Shown: positions 45,123 through 54,542 of the stretch, piece by piece
Layout of the letters: each line of letters opens with the position of its first letter
Numbering within the stretch: the stretch's first letter is position 1
Assembly: GCF_905480005.1 (NCBI RefSeq)
Contig: NZ_CAJQOO010000008.1
Span: 88,695-152,694 of the forward strand
DNA from: an uncultured Maricaulis sp.
GTDB lineage: Bacteria; Pseudomonadota; Alphaproteobacteria; Caulobacterales; Maricaulaceae
DNA: 64,000 bases
Direction: 5' to 3'
Translations under genes and position numbers: made by a program
Notes under the pieces: model-generated
Database searches by the model: none
What the model was told of the DNA's origin: nothing
Seen by the model: only the letters and a program-made list of their open reading frames with translations

Positions 45123-47447
45123 ATGATCAAACGTGTTCTGCGCTATCTCGGCTGGGCCGCGGGAGGACTGGTCGCGCTTGTCCTCGTCGCTGCCCTGTTC
45201 ATCGGCAATCGCCTGTACGCCTCCCTGCCGCAAACAAGCGGCGTGATCGAGATGGCCGGGCTGGAGGCCGAGGCCAGTATTGTGCGGGATGGTCACGGCG
45301 TGCCGCACATCTTCGCCGAGACCGATCATGACGGTTTCTACGCCATGGGGGTCGCCCACGCCCAGGACCGGCTCTGGCAGATGGAAATCACGCGGCGGGC
45401 CCTACGCGGCCGTCTCGCGGAGATTCTCGGCGAACCCGGCCTCGAGACGGATATCTTCTTCCGCACAATGGGGCTGGGGCCCGCCTCCGATACGGCCATT
45501 GCCAATCTGCCCGCCGACATCCAGGCCGCGCTGGTTGCCTATACAAACGGCGTCAATGCGGTGATGAGCGCACCGGGCTTCGTCCCGCCGCCGGAATTCC
45601 AGATCCTGATGTTTGAGCCCGAACCCTGGCAGCCGGCCGACACGGTCGTGGTCTACAAGGCGATCGCACTCGACCTGTTCGGCAATGCCTTCCAGGAACC
45701 GCGCATGGCCGCCCTCATCGCCCAGCTCGGCGAGCAGCGCACGGCCGAGTTCATCGGCCGCTATCCCGACGATGCTCCGCGCTCCCTGACCATGGCCGAT
45801 ATCGGCATCGAGGCCACGACCCTGCCCCCGGCCGACGAGCCGGCGCCGATCATGGGGCCGGAGGACACCGGCCGCGACGGCTCGAACAACTGGGTCCTGG
45901 CCGGCTCCCGCACCACAAGCGGACTGCCCATTCTCGGCAATGATCCGCATCTGGGGCTGGCCGCGCCGGCGATCTGGTATCTGGCCCGACTGACAACACC
46001 GGAGGGCTCCGTTGTCGGCGCCACCCTGCCCGGCACGCCTTTCGTGACGCTGGGGCGGACAGACGAGATCGCCTGGGGGTTCACCAATACCGGCCCGGAT
46101 GTCGGCGATCTTCATGCGGTCACCGAGGCCGAGGTCACCGGTCAGCGCGAGGAATATATCCGCGTACGCTTCGGCGATGACGTCACCATCCAGCGCCGCG
46201 AGACCGCGACCGGGCCCGTCCTCGATCCGGCCCATTTCAGCTATCCTGTCCCCGAGGGCAGCGACTTCTTCGCACTGCAATGGATGCTCGACGAGCCCGA
46301 TGACGCCACGGCGGGCGTCGGCCTTCACATTATCGAGGCCGATGAATGGGATGATTTCGTGAATGCCATTCGCGGTTTCGTCGCCCCCCAGCAAAGCATG
46401 GTCTTCGCCGACCGGGACGGCGATATCGGTTTTTACGCGCCGGCGCGCATTCCCGTTCGCGACGCGGACGGCAATTGGGTCTCGACCATCCCCTTCGAGG
46501 ACCTGCCCCACACCCTCAATCCGGATCGCGGCTTCGTCGCCACCGCCAACAACAAGATCGTTCCCGACGACTATCCGCATTATCTGACGTCGGAATGGTA
46601 TGGCGTCTCGCGCATTCGCCGGATCTATGACGGCATCAATGCCCAGCCCGTCCATGACCTGGACAGTCTTCAGGCCTTGCAGGTCGATACGGTCAATGAC
46701 ACCGCCCTGCGACTCCTGCCTGTCCTGCTCGAGGCGGAACCGCAGACCGATGCGGGCCGGGCAGCGCTTGCCCTGCTGGCTGACTGGGACGCCGACATGG
46801 CCGTCGACCGGGCCGAACCGCTGATCTATTCGGCCTGGATGCGCGCGCTCAGCGCGCAGATTTACGCCGATGAGCTCGGCGATCTGTTCTCCGGCTGGCA
46901 CGGTGATCGCCGAATTTTCATGATGGACGTCCTGACCGGCGATCTGGGTCATTGGTGTGACGATACCACCACCGATCAGACCGTCACCTGCCACGACCTC
47001 ACCGGCCCCGCGCTGGACCAGGCCATGGCCACCACAATGCGGGCCTATGGCGATGATTTTGACGCCTGGCGCTGGGGCGATGTGCACTATGCCCGCCACG
47101 CCCATCGGCCATTCTCGGACTTTCCCGTCCTGTCGGACTGGTTCACCATCGAGACACCGGTTCCCGGCGATGGGTCAACGGTCAATGTCGCGCATTATTC
47201 CTACCGCACACCGGGCTATGACGTCTTCCACGGTGCTTCCTATCGCGCGCTCTACGACATGGCCGAACCGGATAGCTCGCGCTTCATGATCACGACCGGC
47301 CAGTCCGGCAATGTCATGTCACCGCACTATGACGATCTGGCGCCACTCTGGGGACGCGGGGAATATATCGAGATCCCGACCGGCTGGACCCTGGAGACCC
47401 GCCCGGAAGGCGTATCGGTTCTGACGCTTCAGCCCGGTTCGCAATAG
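45123..47447 (+). CDS. Penicillin acylase-family N-terminal nucleophile hydrolase
   Basis: About 774 residues from ATG 45123, with an N-terminal membrane/signal segment (GWAAGGLVALVLVAALFIGN). The alpha-subunit part contains VRDGHGVPHIFAETDHDGFYAMGVAHAQDRLWQMEITRR. The predicted self-cleavage point and nucleophile is Ser254 in GRDGSNNWVLAGS, with GNDPHLGLAAPAIWY following. Relatives hydrolyse penicillin G, cephalosporin or acyl-homoserine lactones, and the substrate cannot be told from sequence. The track's longer N terminus is unlikely. It is periplasmic by prediction. Confidence 0.92.
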   Translation: MIKRVLRYLGWAAGGLVALVLVAALFIGNRLYASLPQTSGVIEMAGLEAEASIVRDGHGVPHIFAETDHDGFYAMGVAHAQDRLWQMEITRRALRGRLAEILGEPGLETDIFFRTMGLGPASDTAIANLPADIQAALVAYTNGVNAVMSAPGFVPPPEFQILMFEPEPWQPADTVVVYKAIALDLFGNAFQEPRMAALIAQLGEQRTAEFIGRYPDDAPRSLTMADIGIEATTLPPADEPAPIMGPEDTGRDGSNNWVLAGSRTTSGLPILGNDPHLGLAAPAIWYLARLTTPEGSVVGATLPGTPFVTLGRTDEIAWGFTNTGPDVGDLHAVTEAEVTGQREEYIRVRFGDDVTIQRRETATGPVLDPAHFSYPVPEGSDFFALQWMLDEPDDATAGVGLHIIEADEWDDFVNAIRGFVAPQQSMVFADRDGDIGFYAPARIPVRDADGNWVSTIPFEDLPHTLNPDRGFVATANNKIVPDDYPHYLTSEWYGVSRIRRIYDGINAQPVHDLDSLQALQVDTVNDTALRLLPVLLEAEPQTDAGRAALALLADWDADMAVDRAEPLIYSAWMRALSAQIYADELGDLFSGWHGDRRIFMMDVLTGDLGHWCDDTTTDQTVTCHDLTGPALDQAMATTMRAYGDDFDAWRWGDVHYARHAHRPFSDFPVLSDWFTIETPVPGDGSTVNVAHYSYRTPGYDVFHGASYRALYDMAEPDSSRFMITTGQSGNVMSPHYDDLAPLWGRGEYIEIPTGWTLETRPEGVSVLTLQPGSQ

Positions 47448-47893
47448 GTCGACCGGTAGAAGACCAGGGCGGGGACATCACGCGGCGTGTCGAGATCGAT
47501 CACGCGGCCAAGAAGAATATCATGGTCCCCGCCGGGATGGACCGCCTCGGCGCGGCAGGTGAAGCGCGCGACGGCGCCCTCGATCAATGGCACGGTATCG
47601 CCCTGCCAGCCGGTGCGGCACTGCGCCAGATCGGCTTCCAACGCACAGGCATGGGCCAACCCGGCCTGATCGGCGGCCAGGACATTCACGCCCCAATGGG
47701 TGGCATTCTCGAAAATGCCATAGCGCTCGCTCGAGCGTTCGATTGACCAAAGCACAAGCGGCGGGTCGAGCGAGACAGAGGCGAAGGAGTTCACGGTCAT
47801 GCCCAGTGCCTTCCCATCAAGGAAAGCAGTCACCACGGCGACGCCGGTGGGGTAACGCCCGAGGGCGTCGCGAAATGATCGGCTGTCGGCCAA
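47429..47893 (-). CDS. Flavin reductase domain protein
   Basis: About 154 residues of the NAD(P)H:flavin reductase (HpaC/DIM6) type: SFRDALGRYPTGVAVVTAFL, GMTVNSFASVSLDPPLVLWS, then FGWGVN-like ENATHWGVNVLAADQ and HDILLGRVIDLD. It supplies reduced flavin or acts as a small FMN reductase; the partner is unknown. The best start is a TTG at 47893 with an AAAGGA site; the track's 301-residue version runs through the promoter of motB. The stop overlaps the end of the penicillin acylase gene in convergent orientation. Confidence 0.83.
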   Translation of the reverse strand: MADSRSFRDALGRYPTGVAVVTAFLDGKALGMTVNSFASVSLDPPLVLWSIERSSERYGIFENATHWGVNVLAADQAGLAHACALEADLAQCRTGWQGDTVPLIEGAVARFTCRAEAVHPGGDHDILLGRVIDLDTPRDVPALVFYRSTYCEPG

Positions 47894-47992
47894 GTGATAT
47901 CCTTTGTACTCGCGAAGCGGTCCGCTTTCGAAACCGGACCTTAACGCTAACGGTCTACAAGACGCGAAGGTAAATAAACAAGGTGGGTGGAC

Positions 47993-48916
47993 ATGGCAGC
48001 CTCGGATCAGCCGATTGTCATCAAGAAAGTCATCAAGGGCGGCGGCGGCGGACACCATGGTGGCGCCTGGAAAGTCGCCTACGCCGACTTTGTCACCGCG
48101 ATGATGGCCTTCTTCCTCCTCATGTGGCTCATCAATACCACCACACCGGAACAAAAGCGCGGCATTGCCGACTATTTCGCGCCGGCCAGCGTGTCCCCGT
48201 CCAACTCCGGTTCCGGCGCTCCGCTCGCGGGCACCTCCCCTGGCGATGACGGCGTCCAGGGATCGGGCGACAGCTCCATGCGCCAGCGCCTGGCACCGAC
48301 CGCGCCGCAGCTCAATGATCGCGACCGCCAACAATCACCGGAAGGGTCGCCGGAAGCGGCCGAACAGGAATCCGACATCATGGCGTCGGCCCTGGCGGAA
48401 GCGCAGCAGCGCCGCGATGCGGCCGAACTGCACTCCGCTGCCATGTCGTTGCGTCAGGCCATGCAGGACATGCCGGAACTGGCCGAGCTCTCCAATCACG
48501 TCCTCATCGAGGAGACGCCGGAAGGCCTGCGTATCCAGCTGGTCGACCAGGAAGGCCGTCCGATGTTCGATCCGGGTGCGGTTGTCCCCAATGATCGTGC
48601 CGTGACCCTGCTGCGCGCCGTTGCCCGCATCGCCGAGCGCCTGCCGAACCGCCTGTCCATTGCCGGTCACACCGACAGCGCACCGTCCGAGCCGAACGCG
48701 ACCTACACCAATTGGGAATTGTCCGCCGATCGTGCCAATGCTGCGCGGTCAGTCCTGCAGCGCGCCGGAATTTCCGACGACCGCGTCTATGAAGTGCGTG
48801 GCAAGGCCGGGTCCGAGCCGCTGTATCCGGACGACCCCTACATGCCAGGCAATCGCCGCATCTCGGTTGTGTTGCTGCGCGAAGCGCCGGTCATGCCAAA
48901 CGGTCACGAACTCTAG
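47993..48916 (+). CDS. motB: Flagellar motor stator protein MotB
   Basis: About 307 residues from ATG 47993 with an AAGGTG site. The single membrane helix near residues 28-48 (VAYADFVTAMMAFFLLMWLI) carries the proton-binding Asp, followed by a plug region and Ser/Pro linker, and a C-terminal OmpA-like peptidoglycan-binding domain (RLSIAGHTDSAP and NWELSADRANAARSVLQRAG). MotB forms the motor stator with MotA, but no motA lies nearby; Caulobacter also keeps them apart. Its stop shares CTAG with the convergent AHSA1 gene. Confidence 0.94.
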   Translation: MAASDQPIVIKKVIKGGGGGHHGGAWKVAYADFVTAMMAFFLLMWLINTTTPEQKRGIADYFAPASVSPSNSGSGAPLAGTSPGDDGVQGSGDSSMRQRLAPTAPQLNDRDRQQSPEGSPEAAEQESDIMASALAEAQQRRDAAELHSAAMSLRQAMQDMPELAELSNHVLIEETPEGLRIQLVDQEGRPMFDPGAVVPNDRAVTLLRAVARIAERLPNRLSIAGHTDSAPSEPNATYTNWELSADRANAARSVLQRAGISDDRVYEVRGKAGSEPLYPDDPYMPGNRRISVVLLREAPVMPNGHEL

Positions 48917-49398
48917 GCGACAGAGAGCTCTCCAGCGAGTTTCTCGAAGGCTTGCGTCCAGCCGCCCTCGCCGGCGCTGCCGGTCGGGACGCCAACATGG
49001 GTCATGATCATGACCGTGTTCCCGTCGCGCTCGGCGAGATCGACAATCACCTCGGTAATGTCCGGCGTCCCCGGCGGCATGCCCATTGCGGCCGGCGACA
49101 GGATATTACCGTCCGGGTCGCACATGCTCTCCGTGTATCGAAGCCGGTTTGGCGCCGCCAATTCCTTGAAGACACCGGTGAACCACATCGTCATCGAGCG
49201 ATCCGGTGCCTGCATCACCATGCAGACTTTCCGGACCCCGCCGACATTCAGATCCATCTCGGCGACCGGAACGGAGAAACCTTTCGGCCCATACCAGGTC
49301 CTGAACAGGTCGGGATCCGTCCACATCCGCCAGACCGTGTCGATCGGCGCCTCGAGCACACGCTCGACCCTCACCCAGTTCTGATCATCCGTCGTCAT
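48913..49398 (-). CDS. SRPBCC/AHSA1-domain protein
   Basis: About 161 residues from ATG 49398, with a GGAAGG site; the track adds nine residues. The START-like fold marks are VRVERVLEAPIDTVWRMWTD, FRTWYGPKGFSVPVAEMDLNVGG and a C-terminal VPTGSAGEGGWTQAFEKLAGE. The AHSA1 family is named from Hsp90 activator relatives; bacterial members are of largely unknown role, perhaps ligand binding. It follows and overlaps an ArsR regulator gene, a very common pair in bacteria. Confidence 0.85.
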   Translation of the reverse strand: MTTDDQNWVRVERVLEAPIDTVWRMWTDPDLFRTWYGPKGFSVPVAEMDLNVGGVRKVCMVMQAPDRSMTMWFTGVFKELAAPNRLRYTESMCDPDGNILSPAAMGMPPGTPDITEVIVDLAERDGNTVMIMTHVGVPTGSAGEGGWTQAFEKLAGELSVA

Positions 49399-49732
49399 TG
49401 TTTTTCCCTTCCTCCACCGCGCCAATCATGCGGGTCATTGTGTCAAATCGTGCCTGCCATATCTGGCCGTATTGGGACGTCCAATCGGCTGCGGCCACGA
49501 GCGGCTCGGCGTTCAGCCGGCAAGGTCGGAACTGGGCGCGCCGGCCACGCGTGATCAGGCCTGCCGCCTCCAGAACGCGCAGATGTTTCGAGATAGCGGG
49601 CAGGCTCATGGCGAACGGCTCTGCCAATTCGTTGACGGTCGCGTCCGCCTCGGCCAGCCGTTCGATCAATCGACGGCGAACCGGATGAGCGAGGGCCGAG
49701 AAGACGTTGTCGAGATGCGCTGGCTCAGTCAT
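49385..49732 (-). CDS. ArsR-family transcriptional regulator
   Basis: A 115-residue winged-helix repressor: VFSALAHPVRRRLIERLAEA, then TVNELAEPFAMSLPAISKHLRVLEAAGLI. No metal-binding Cys pattern is present, so it belongs to the non-metal ArsR group found with AHSA1 proteins. It overlaps the AHSA1 gene by 14 bases and heads that unit. Two 12-base direct repeats lie just upstream of its start. Confidence 0.88.
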   Translation of the reverse strand: MTEPAHLDNVFSALAHPVRRRLIERLAEADATVNELAEPFAMSLPAISKHLRVLEAAGLITRGRRAQFRPCRLNAEPLVAAADWTSQYGQIWQARFDTMTRMIGAVEEGKNNDDG

Positions 49733-49738
49733 GCCCCC

Positions 49739-49766
49739 TTATTAAACCAATTGATTATTAAACCAA
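49739..49766. promoter_or_regulatory. Direct repeat upstream of ArsR-AHSA1 unit
   Basis: TTATTAAACCAA occurs twice, 16 bases apart start to start, in the first 34 bases upstream of the ArsR start. This placement fits an autoregulatory operator or a promoter element. Confidence 0.5.
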
Positions 49767-49952
49767 GTCAGAAAATACAGGAAGTCCGCGCTCAGGCCGG
49801 TTATTTATCGTCCGGACCGCCGCGGTCAGTGGCCAGGCCCGTCGCCGCCACAATGTCTGCAGAAACGCTCACGAAAGGCTTCGCAAGCGCCGGGAACGCA
49901 TGCTAGCGTTTTGAAATGGACATAGTGGGTCCATGGCTTCCAGAAATTCGCG

Positions 49953-51794
49953 ATGATTGAATCAGCGTCACTCGATGTGTGGCAAATGTGGGCAATTCTC
50001 GGCGGGCTCCTGCTGGCAATTGTCTTCTATGTCTGGGACAGGGTTCCGATCGAGATCGTTTCGGCCTCGATCGTGGCCGTCCTCATGGCCTTTTTCCACA
50101 TCTTCCCGCTCGCGACGGGAAATCCGAGTGCGGCCGATCTTCTGGCCGGCTTCGCCAATCCGGCGCTCTTCACGATCCTCTGCCTGCTGATCGTCGGCCA
50201 GGGCATATTCCAGACCGGCGCGATGGAAGGGCCAACCCAGCGCCTGCTCGATTCCTTCGACCAACACCCCAAGATCACCCTGCTCGGCATGTTCGCCTTC
50301 GTCTTCGTGATCTCGGCCTTCATCAATAATACGCCTGTCGTCGTGATGTTCGTGCCGATCCTTGTCGCGATCGCGAAACGGATGGAAAAAAGCCCCTCCA
50401 AACTCCTGATTCCGCTCAGCTATGTCTGCATTCTGGCGGGTATGACCACTCTGATCGGGTCCTCGACCAACCTTCTGGTGGCCGATACGCTGCTTAATGT
50501 AACCGGCGAACAGCTGGCCTTCTTCAGCCCGTCCATGCCCGGCCTCTTCCTGGCGGCTGTCGGCGTTGTCTACATTATCTTCGTCCTGCCCCACCTACTG
50601 CCCGACCGCGCCTCGATGGAGAGCGAAATCGCCGGCGGCGCCGGCAAGCAATTCATTGCCCAGCTGGAAGTCACCGGAGATCACCCCCTGGTCGGCAAGA
50701 AGCCTGTTGCCGGCATGTTCGCTGACCTTCCCGACATGACGGTGCGCATGATCCAGCGGGGCGAGCACGCGCTGCTGCCGCCATTTGACCAGATCGAGCT
50801 CAAATCCGGCGATCTGGTGATCGTCGCCGCGACACGTCAGACCCTGACCGACCTTCTTGCCAAGCGGGCCGATTTCCTGCGCGGCATGCTGGAAGCCTCC
50901 GGTCCGGGCGACAATCCCAATCCGGGCGAAAACCTGGTTATGGCTGAAGCCGTCGTGGCGCCCGGTTCACGGGTGATAGGCCGTACGATCCGGCAGATCG
51001 GCTTTCGCCACGCGACCGGCTGCATCGTCCTGGGCATTCAGCGACGCTCCCGCATGATCCGCTCACGCATGGGCGAAATCCGCCTGGAAGCGGGTGACAC
51101 GCTACTCCTTTTCGGCGCCTCGTCCTCACTGCGTGGATTACGGGCTGACCGCGACCTCCTGATCATGGAGTGGGCGACCAAATCTATCGCCGATCCGCGC
51201 CGCGCCAATCTCGCCCGGGTCGTCTTTGGCGGCGTCGTGCTGACAGCCGCAACCGGCATTCTGCCCATTGTGCTGGCGTCCTTCCTCGGCGCCGTCGCGA
51301 TGATACTCGCCGGCTGCCTCAACACCCGGCAGGCCGCGCGCGCCTTCGACATGCGGGTCTATCTGTTGATCGGCTCGGCAATCGCCCTCGGGACGGCGAT
51401 GCAGGTCACCGGCGGCGCCGATCTCATGGCGACCGCGGTGGTGAGCGCCTTCGCCCCCTTCGGGCCAGTGGTCCTGATGTCGGCGCTATTCCTGCTGATT
51501 GCCGTGCTGACCAACGTCCTCTCGAACAGCGCGACGGCGATCCTGTTCACGCCGATCGCGGTCGGCGCTGCCAACCAGATGGGGGCCGACCCGACCCTCT
51601 TCGCCCTGACCGTTCTCTTCGCGGCAAACACCTGTTTTGCCACACCGATCGGCTATCAGACCAACCTGCTTGTGATGGGGCCGGGGCATTACCGCTTCGC
51701 GGATTATCTGCGGGCGGGCGCGCCCATGGTGGTTCTCTTCTGGATTGCCTTCACGGTCTATGTCAGCCTGCTCGACCTGTTCGGCATGGTCTGA
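49953..51794 (+). CDS. SLC13-family permease with TrkA-C domains
   Basis: A 613-residue membrane protein. Two groups of membrane segments (about residues 10-210 and 410-610) flank a soluble middle with two TrkA-C (RCK-C) domains, around AEAVVAPGSRVIGRTIRQIG and the repeat of GDLVIVAATRQTL and GDTLLLFGASSS. The SNTAT-like motif of divalent-anion transporters is visible as NVLSNSATAILFTPIAVGAA near residue 525 and AFINNTPVVVMFVP near residue 125. It probably moves sulfate or a dicarboxylate with Na+; the substrate is undetermined. It runs close to bpt. Confidence 0.88.
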   Translation: MIESASLDVWQMWAILGGLLLAIVFYVWDRVPIEIVSASIVAVLMAFFHIFPLATGNPSAADLLAGFANPALFTILCLLIVGQGIFQTGAMEGPTQRLLDSFDQHPKITLLGMFAFVFVISAFINNTPVVVMFVPILVAIAKRMEKSPSKLLIPLSYVCILAGMTTLIGSSTNLLVADTLLNVTGEQLAFFSPSMPGLFLAAVGVVYIIFVLPHLLPDRASMESEIAGGAGKQFIAQLEVTGDHPLVGKKPVAGMFADLPDMTVRMIQRGEHALLPPFDQIELKSGDLVIVAATRQTLTDLLAKRADFLRGMLEASGPGDNPNPGENLVMAEAVVAPGSRVIGRTIRQIGFRHATGCIVLGIQRRSRMIRSRMGEIRLEAGDTLLLFGASSSLRGLRADRDLLIMEWATKSIADPRRANLARVVFGGVVLTAATGILPIVLASFLGAVAMILAGCLNTRQAARAFDMRVYLLIGSAIALGTAMQVTGGADLMATAVVSAFAPFGPVVLMSALFLLIAVLTNVLSNSATAILFTPIAVGAANQMGADPTLFALTVLFAANTCFATPIGYQTNLLVMGPGHYRFADYLRAGAPMVVLFWIAFTVYVSLLDLFGMV

Positions 51795-51837
51795 CCGGCC
51801 CGACCCGATCTCTCACCGCCAGCAAGAGGCGACAGGC

Positions 51838-52602
51838 GTGACACATCCGTTTGCGACCCGGCAAATCCCCTTCTTCCTCACGGCCTCGGCGCCGTGCCCC
51901 TACCTGCCGGGGCGGTTTGAGCGCAAGGTCTTTACCCGTGTCGAGATCGGCGAGGGCCCGGCGCTCAATGACGCCCTCACCCATGCCGGCTTCCGGCGCT
52001 CGCAGGGCGTTCTCTACCGCCCGGCTTGCGAGGCCTGCGATGCCTGCAAATCGGTCCGGGTTGATGCCGAGAGCTTTGAGTGGAAGCGGCGCTGGCGCAA
52101 AATCCTCAATCGCAATGACGAATTGCGGGTCTCGGTCGAGACCCAGACGGCGACGATGGAGCAGTTCGATCTGCTCTCGCGCTATCTTGATAGTCGTCAC
52201 GGCGATGGCGATATGGCCGGCATGTCCTTCGGCGAATACGTCATGATGGTCGAGGAAGGCGCCCAGCGGACACATGTCGCCGAATATCGCGACGCCGACG
52301 GCGTTCTGCGCGCCGCCGCCCTGACCGATGTGCTAAAGGACGGCCTGTCCCTGATTTACAGCTATTTCGATCCGGATTGGGATCGTCGCAGCCTCGGGGC
52401 CTACATCATTCTCGACGCCATCCGCCAGGCTGAACTGGCGGGCCTGCCCTTCGTCTATCTGGGCTATTGGGTGCGTGAGAGCCCCAAGATGAGCTACAAG
52501 GCGCAATTCCAGCCGCTGCAAGTTTTAACGCCCTCGGGCTGGCAGCTGCATGCCGAACTCGCTAACCATGAGGACGAGGACGAGCACGACGGTTTCGACT
52601 GA
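51838..52602 (+). CDS. bpt: Aspartate/glutamate leucyltransferase Bpt
   Basis: About 254 residues starting at GTG 51838 behind AGAGG; the track's start is inside the upstream permease. Family marks are CPYLPGRFERKVFTRVE, FRRSQGVLYRPACEACDACKSVRV near residue 50 (Cys pair) and LGYWVRESPKMSYKAQFQPL near the C terminus. Bpt attaches Leu to proteins with N-terminal Asp or Glu, feeding them to ClpS/ClpAP (N-end rule). The gene starts 44 bases after the SLC13 gene on the same strand. Confidence 0.92.
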   Translation: MTHPFATRQIPFFLTASAPCPYLPGRFERKVFTRVEIGEGPALNDALTHAGFRRSQGVLYRPACEACDACKSVRVDAESFEWKRRWRKILNRNDELRVSVETQTATMEQFDLLSRYLDSRHGDGDMAGMSFGEYVMMVEEGAQRTHVAEYRDADGVLRAAALTDVLKDGLSLIYSYFDPDWDRRSLGAYIILDAIRQAELAGLPFVYLGYWVRESPKMSYKAQFQPLQVLTPSGWQLHAELANHEDEDEHDGFD

Positions 52603-52635
52603 GCGAACGCGCAGCGAAACCCGGGGGAGACAAAC

Positions 52636-53757
52636 ATGGATCGACGCACATTCATCAGCGGCGGCGCCGTCGCTGCGGCCACGGTTGCAACCGCTTGCGG
52701 GGAAACCGGTCAGGAAACATCCACCGGGCCCGAGGCGCCCAACATCAATCGGGGTGTGACCCGCCTGCGCATGGTGACAACCTGGCCGGCCAATTTCCCC
52801 GGACTGGGCACCGCCGCCAATAATGTCGCCGATTACATCAACCGCATGTCGGGCGGTTCGCTGGAAGTGCGTGTCTATGCGGCGGGTGAAATCGTCTCGG
52901 CATTCGAGGCCTTCGATGCGGTCTCCGAAGGCACGGCGGACATGTATCACGGCGCCGAATATTACTGGCAGGGCAAATCACCGGCCTTCAACTTCTTTAC
53001 CGCCGTGCCGATGGGCATGACCGCCTATGAGATCATGGGTTGGGTCGAGGCTGGCGGCGGCCAGGCCTTGTGGGATGAATTGTCCGCACAATTCAACATC
53101 AAGCCGTTCCAGGCCGGCAATTCGGGTCACCAAATGGGGGGCTGGTTCAAGCGCGAAATCAATTCTCTGGAGGATTTCCGCGGCCTTCGAATGCGCATCC
53201 CGGGTCTCGGCGGCAATGTGCTGCGCGAGCTGGGCGGCGCGGCGGTGACCCTGTCGGGCGGCGAAATCTATCCGGCACTGCAATCCGGCGCGATTGACGG
53301 TACCGAATGGGTCGGCCCGTGGAATGATCTCGCCTTCGGATTCTATCGCGAAGCCCCCTATTATTACGGCCCTGGTTTCCACGAGCCGGGCTCCTGTCTC
53401 GGCGTCGGTATCAACAAGACGGTCTGGGACGGCCTGGCCAGTGACCACCAGGCGATCATCGCCTCGGCCTGTCGCACGGCGAACAATATCTCGATCGCCG
53501 AATTCCAGTATCAAAACGGTCTCGCGCTTGATGTCCTGGTCAATGAGCACGGTGTCGAGCTGCGTCAGTTCTCGGACGAGATCTGGACCCAGATCGGACA
53601 GATTTCAGAGCAGGTGGTGGCGGATACCGGCAATGCCGACGACATGACCCGCCGCGTCTATGAGAGCTATCTCGCCGCCCGCGACACGATGCGCAGCTGG
53701 GGCCGGATCTCCGAAATGCCCTATATGGTCCAGCGCGAACGCGTTCTGGGCGGCTGA
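52636..53757 (+). CDS. TRAP transporter substrate-binding protein (DctP/TakP type)
   Basis: A 373-residue periplasmic binding protein. Its N terminus DRRTFISGGAVAAATVATAC is both a Tat-like and lipoprotein-like signal. The mature domain shows TTWPANFPGLGTAANNVADY, the binding Arg region LEDFRGLRMRIPGLGGNVLREL near residue 175, and IDGTEWVGPWNDLAFGFY near residue 220, close to the 2-oxoacid-binding TakP group. A keto acid is therefore the best substrate guess. A GGGGGAG site precedes the ATG. It heads a three-gene TRAP operon. Confidence 0.9.
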   Translation: MDRRTFISGGAVAAATVATACGETGQETSTGPEAPNINRGVTRLRMVTTWPANFPGLGTAANNVADYINRMSGGSLEVRVYAAGEIVSAFEAFDAVSEGTADMYHGAEYYWQGKSPAFNFFTAVPMGMTAYEIMGWVEAGGGQALWDELSAQFNIKPFQAGNSGHQMGGWFKREINSLEDFRGLRMRIPGLGGNVLRELGGAAVTLSGGEIYPALQSGAIDGTEWVGPWNDLAFGFYREAPYYYGPGFHEPGSCLGVGINKTVWDGLASDHQAIIASACRTANNISIAEFQYQNGLALDVLVNEHGVELRQFSDEIWTQIGQISEQVVADTGNADDMTRRVYESYLAARDTMRSWGRISEMPYMVQRERVLGG

Positions 53758-53759
53758 TC

Positions 53760-54539
53760 ATGCGCGCGGGGGACAAGCTTCTACTGGTCCTGGTCGGGCT
53801 GTCACTTGTCCTGCTTGGTCTGGACATGGCGACCGGCGGCGGTGTGGCCAGCTTCGCCGGCCTTCACCTGCCCGGCTTTGCCCAGGCCGTCGGCGGCTGG
53901 ATTGGCAGGGTCGGCCTGTGGCTCTCCCCTCTTCTCCTCCTCCCGCTGCTGAGCGGTATTCTCGGCCGCTTTGTCGGTCTTCCCGCGCCGGTCTGGTCCG
54001 TCCAGCGCCGCGCCATCGCGATCATCGACACGCTCACGCTGAGCATTGGTGGCGGCGCGCGCTGGTTCGCGCTCGGTCTTGTCCTTGCCACCGCGATCAT
54101 CGTCATCCAGCGTTATGTCTTCGGCTATGCCTCGACCAAGCTGGCCGAGAGTGTGATCTACATGCATGCCGGTCTCTTCCTCTTCGCCTCGGCCAGTACC
54201 CTGCTCCAGGGTGGGCATGTGCGGGTGGATGTCTTCTTCGCGAAAATGAGCGAGCGCGGCCGCGCCTGGGTCGACCTCCTGGGGACGTATCTCGCCCTCA
54301 TTCCGATGAGCGCCCTCATCCTGTGGTCCTCGACGGGCTATCTCAATTCTACCTGGCGCATTCTGGAAAGCTCACGCGAGAGCGACGGGCTGGCCTTCGT
54401 GTTTGTGCTGAAAACCGCCATTCCCGTCTTCGCGATCCTGATGATCCTGCAGGGCGCCTCCATGGCCGCCAGGGCCGCGATGACCGTGGCCAATCAACCA
54501 TCACCCGCCTTGCCTGATGCGATTGAAGGGGAGGTCTAG
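53760..54539 (+). CDS. TRAP transporter small permease (DctQ)
   Basis: A 259-residue membrane protein with six or so hydrophobic segments; an additional N-terminal pair makes it longer than the usual DctQ of about 170-190 residues. The DctQ core is visible around ATAIIVIQRYVFGYASTKLAES and GGHVRVDVFFAKMSERGRAWVD, the latter a family hallmark. It starts two bases after the binding-protein gene and ends three bases before the large permease gene, so the three are co-translated. Confidence 0.88.
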   Translation: MRAGDKLLLVLVGLSLVLLGLDMATGGGVASFAGLHLPGFAQAVGGWIGRVGLWLSPLLLLPLLSGILGRFVGLPAPVWSVQRRAIAIIDTLTLSIGGGARWFALGLVLATAIIVIQRYVFGYASTKLAESVIYMHAGLFLFASASTLLQGGHVRVDVFFAKMSERGRAWVDLLGTYLALIPMSALILWSSTGYLNSTWRILESSRESDGLAFVFVLKTAIPVFAILMILQGASMAARAAMTVANQPSPALPDAIEGEV

Positions 54540-54542
54540 GCC

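Noticed and set aside
45402-47105. 567-codon open frame opposite the penicillin acylase gene
   Set aside because: Entirely within a gene with a convincing N-terminal nucleophile motif; translation has no recognisable domain.
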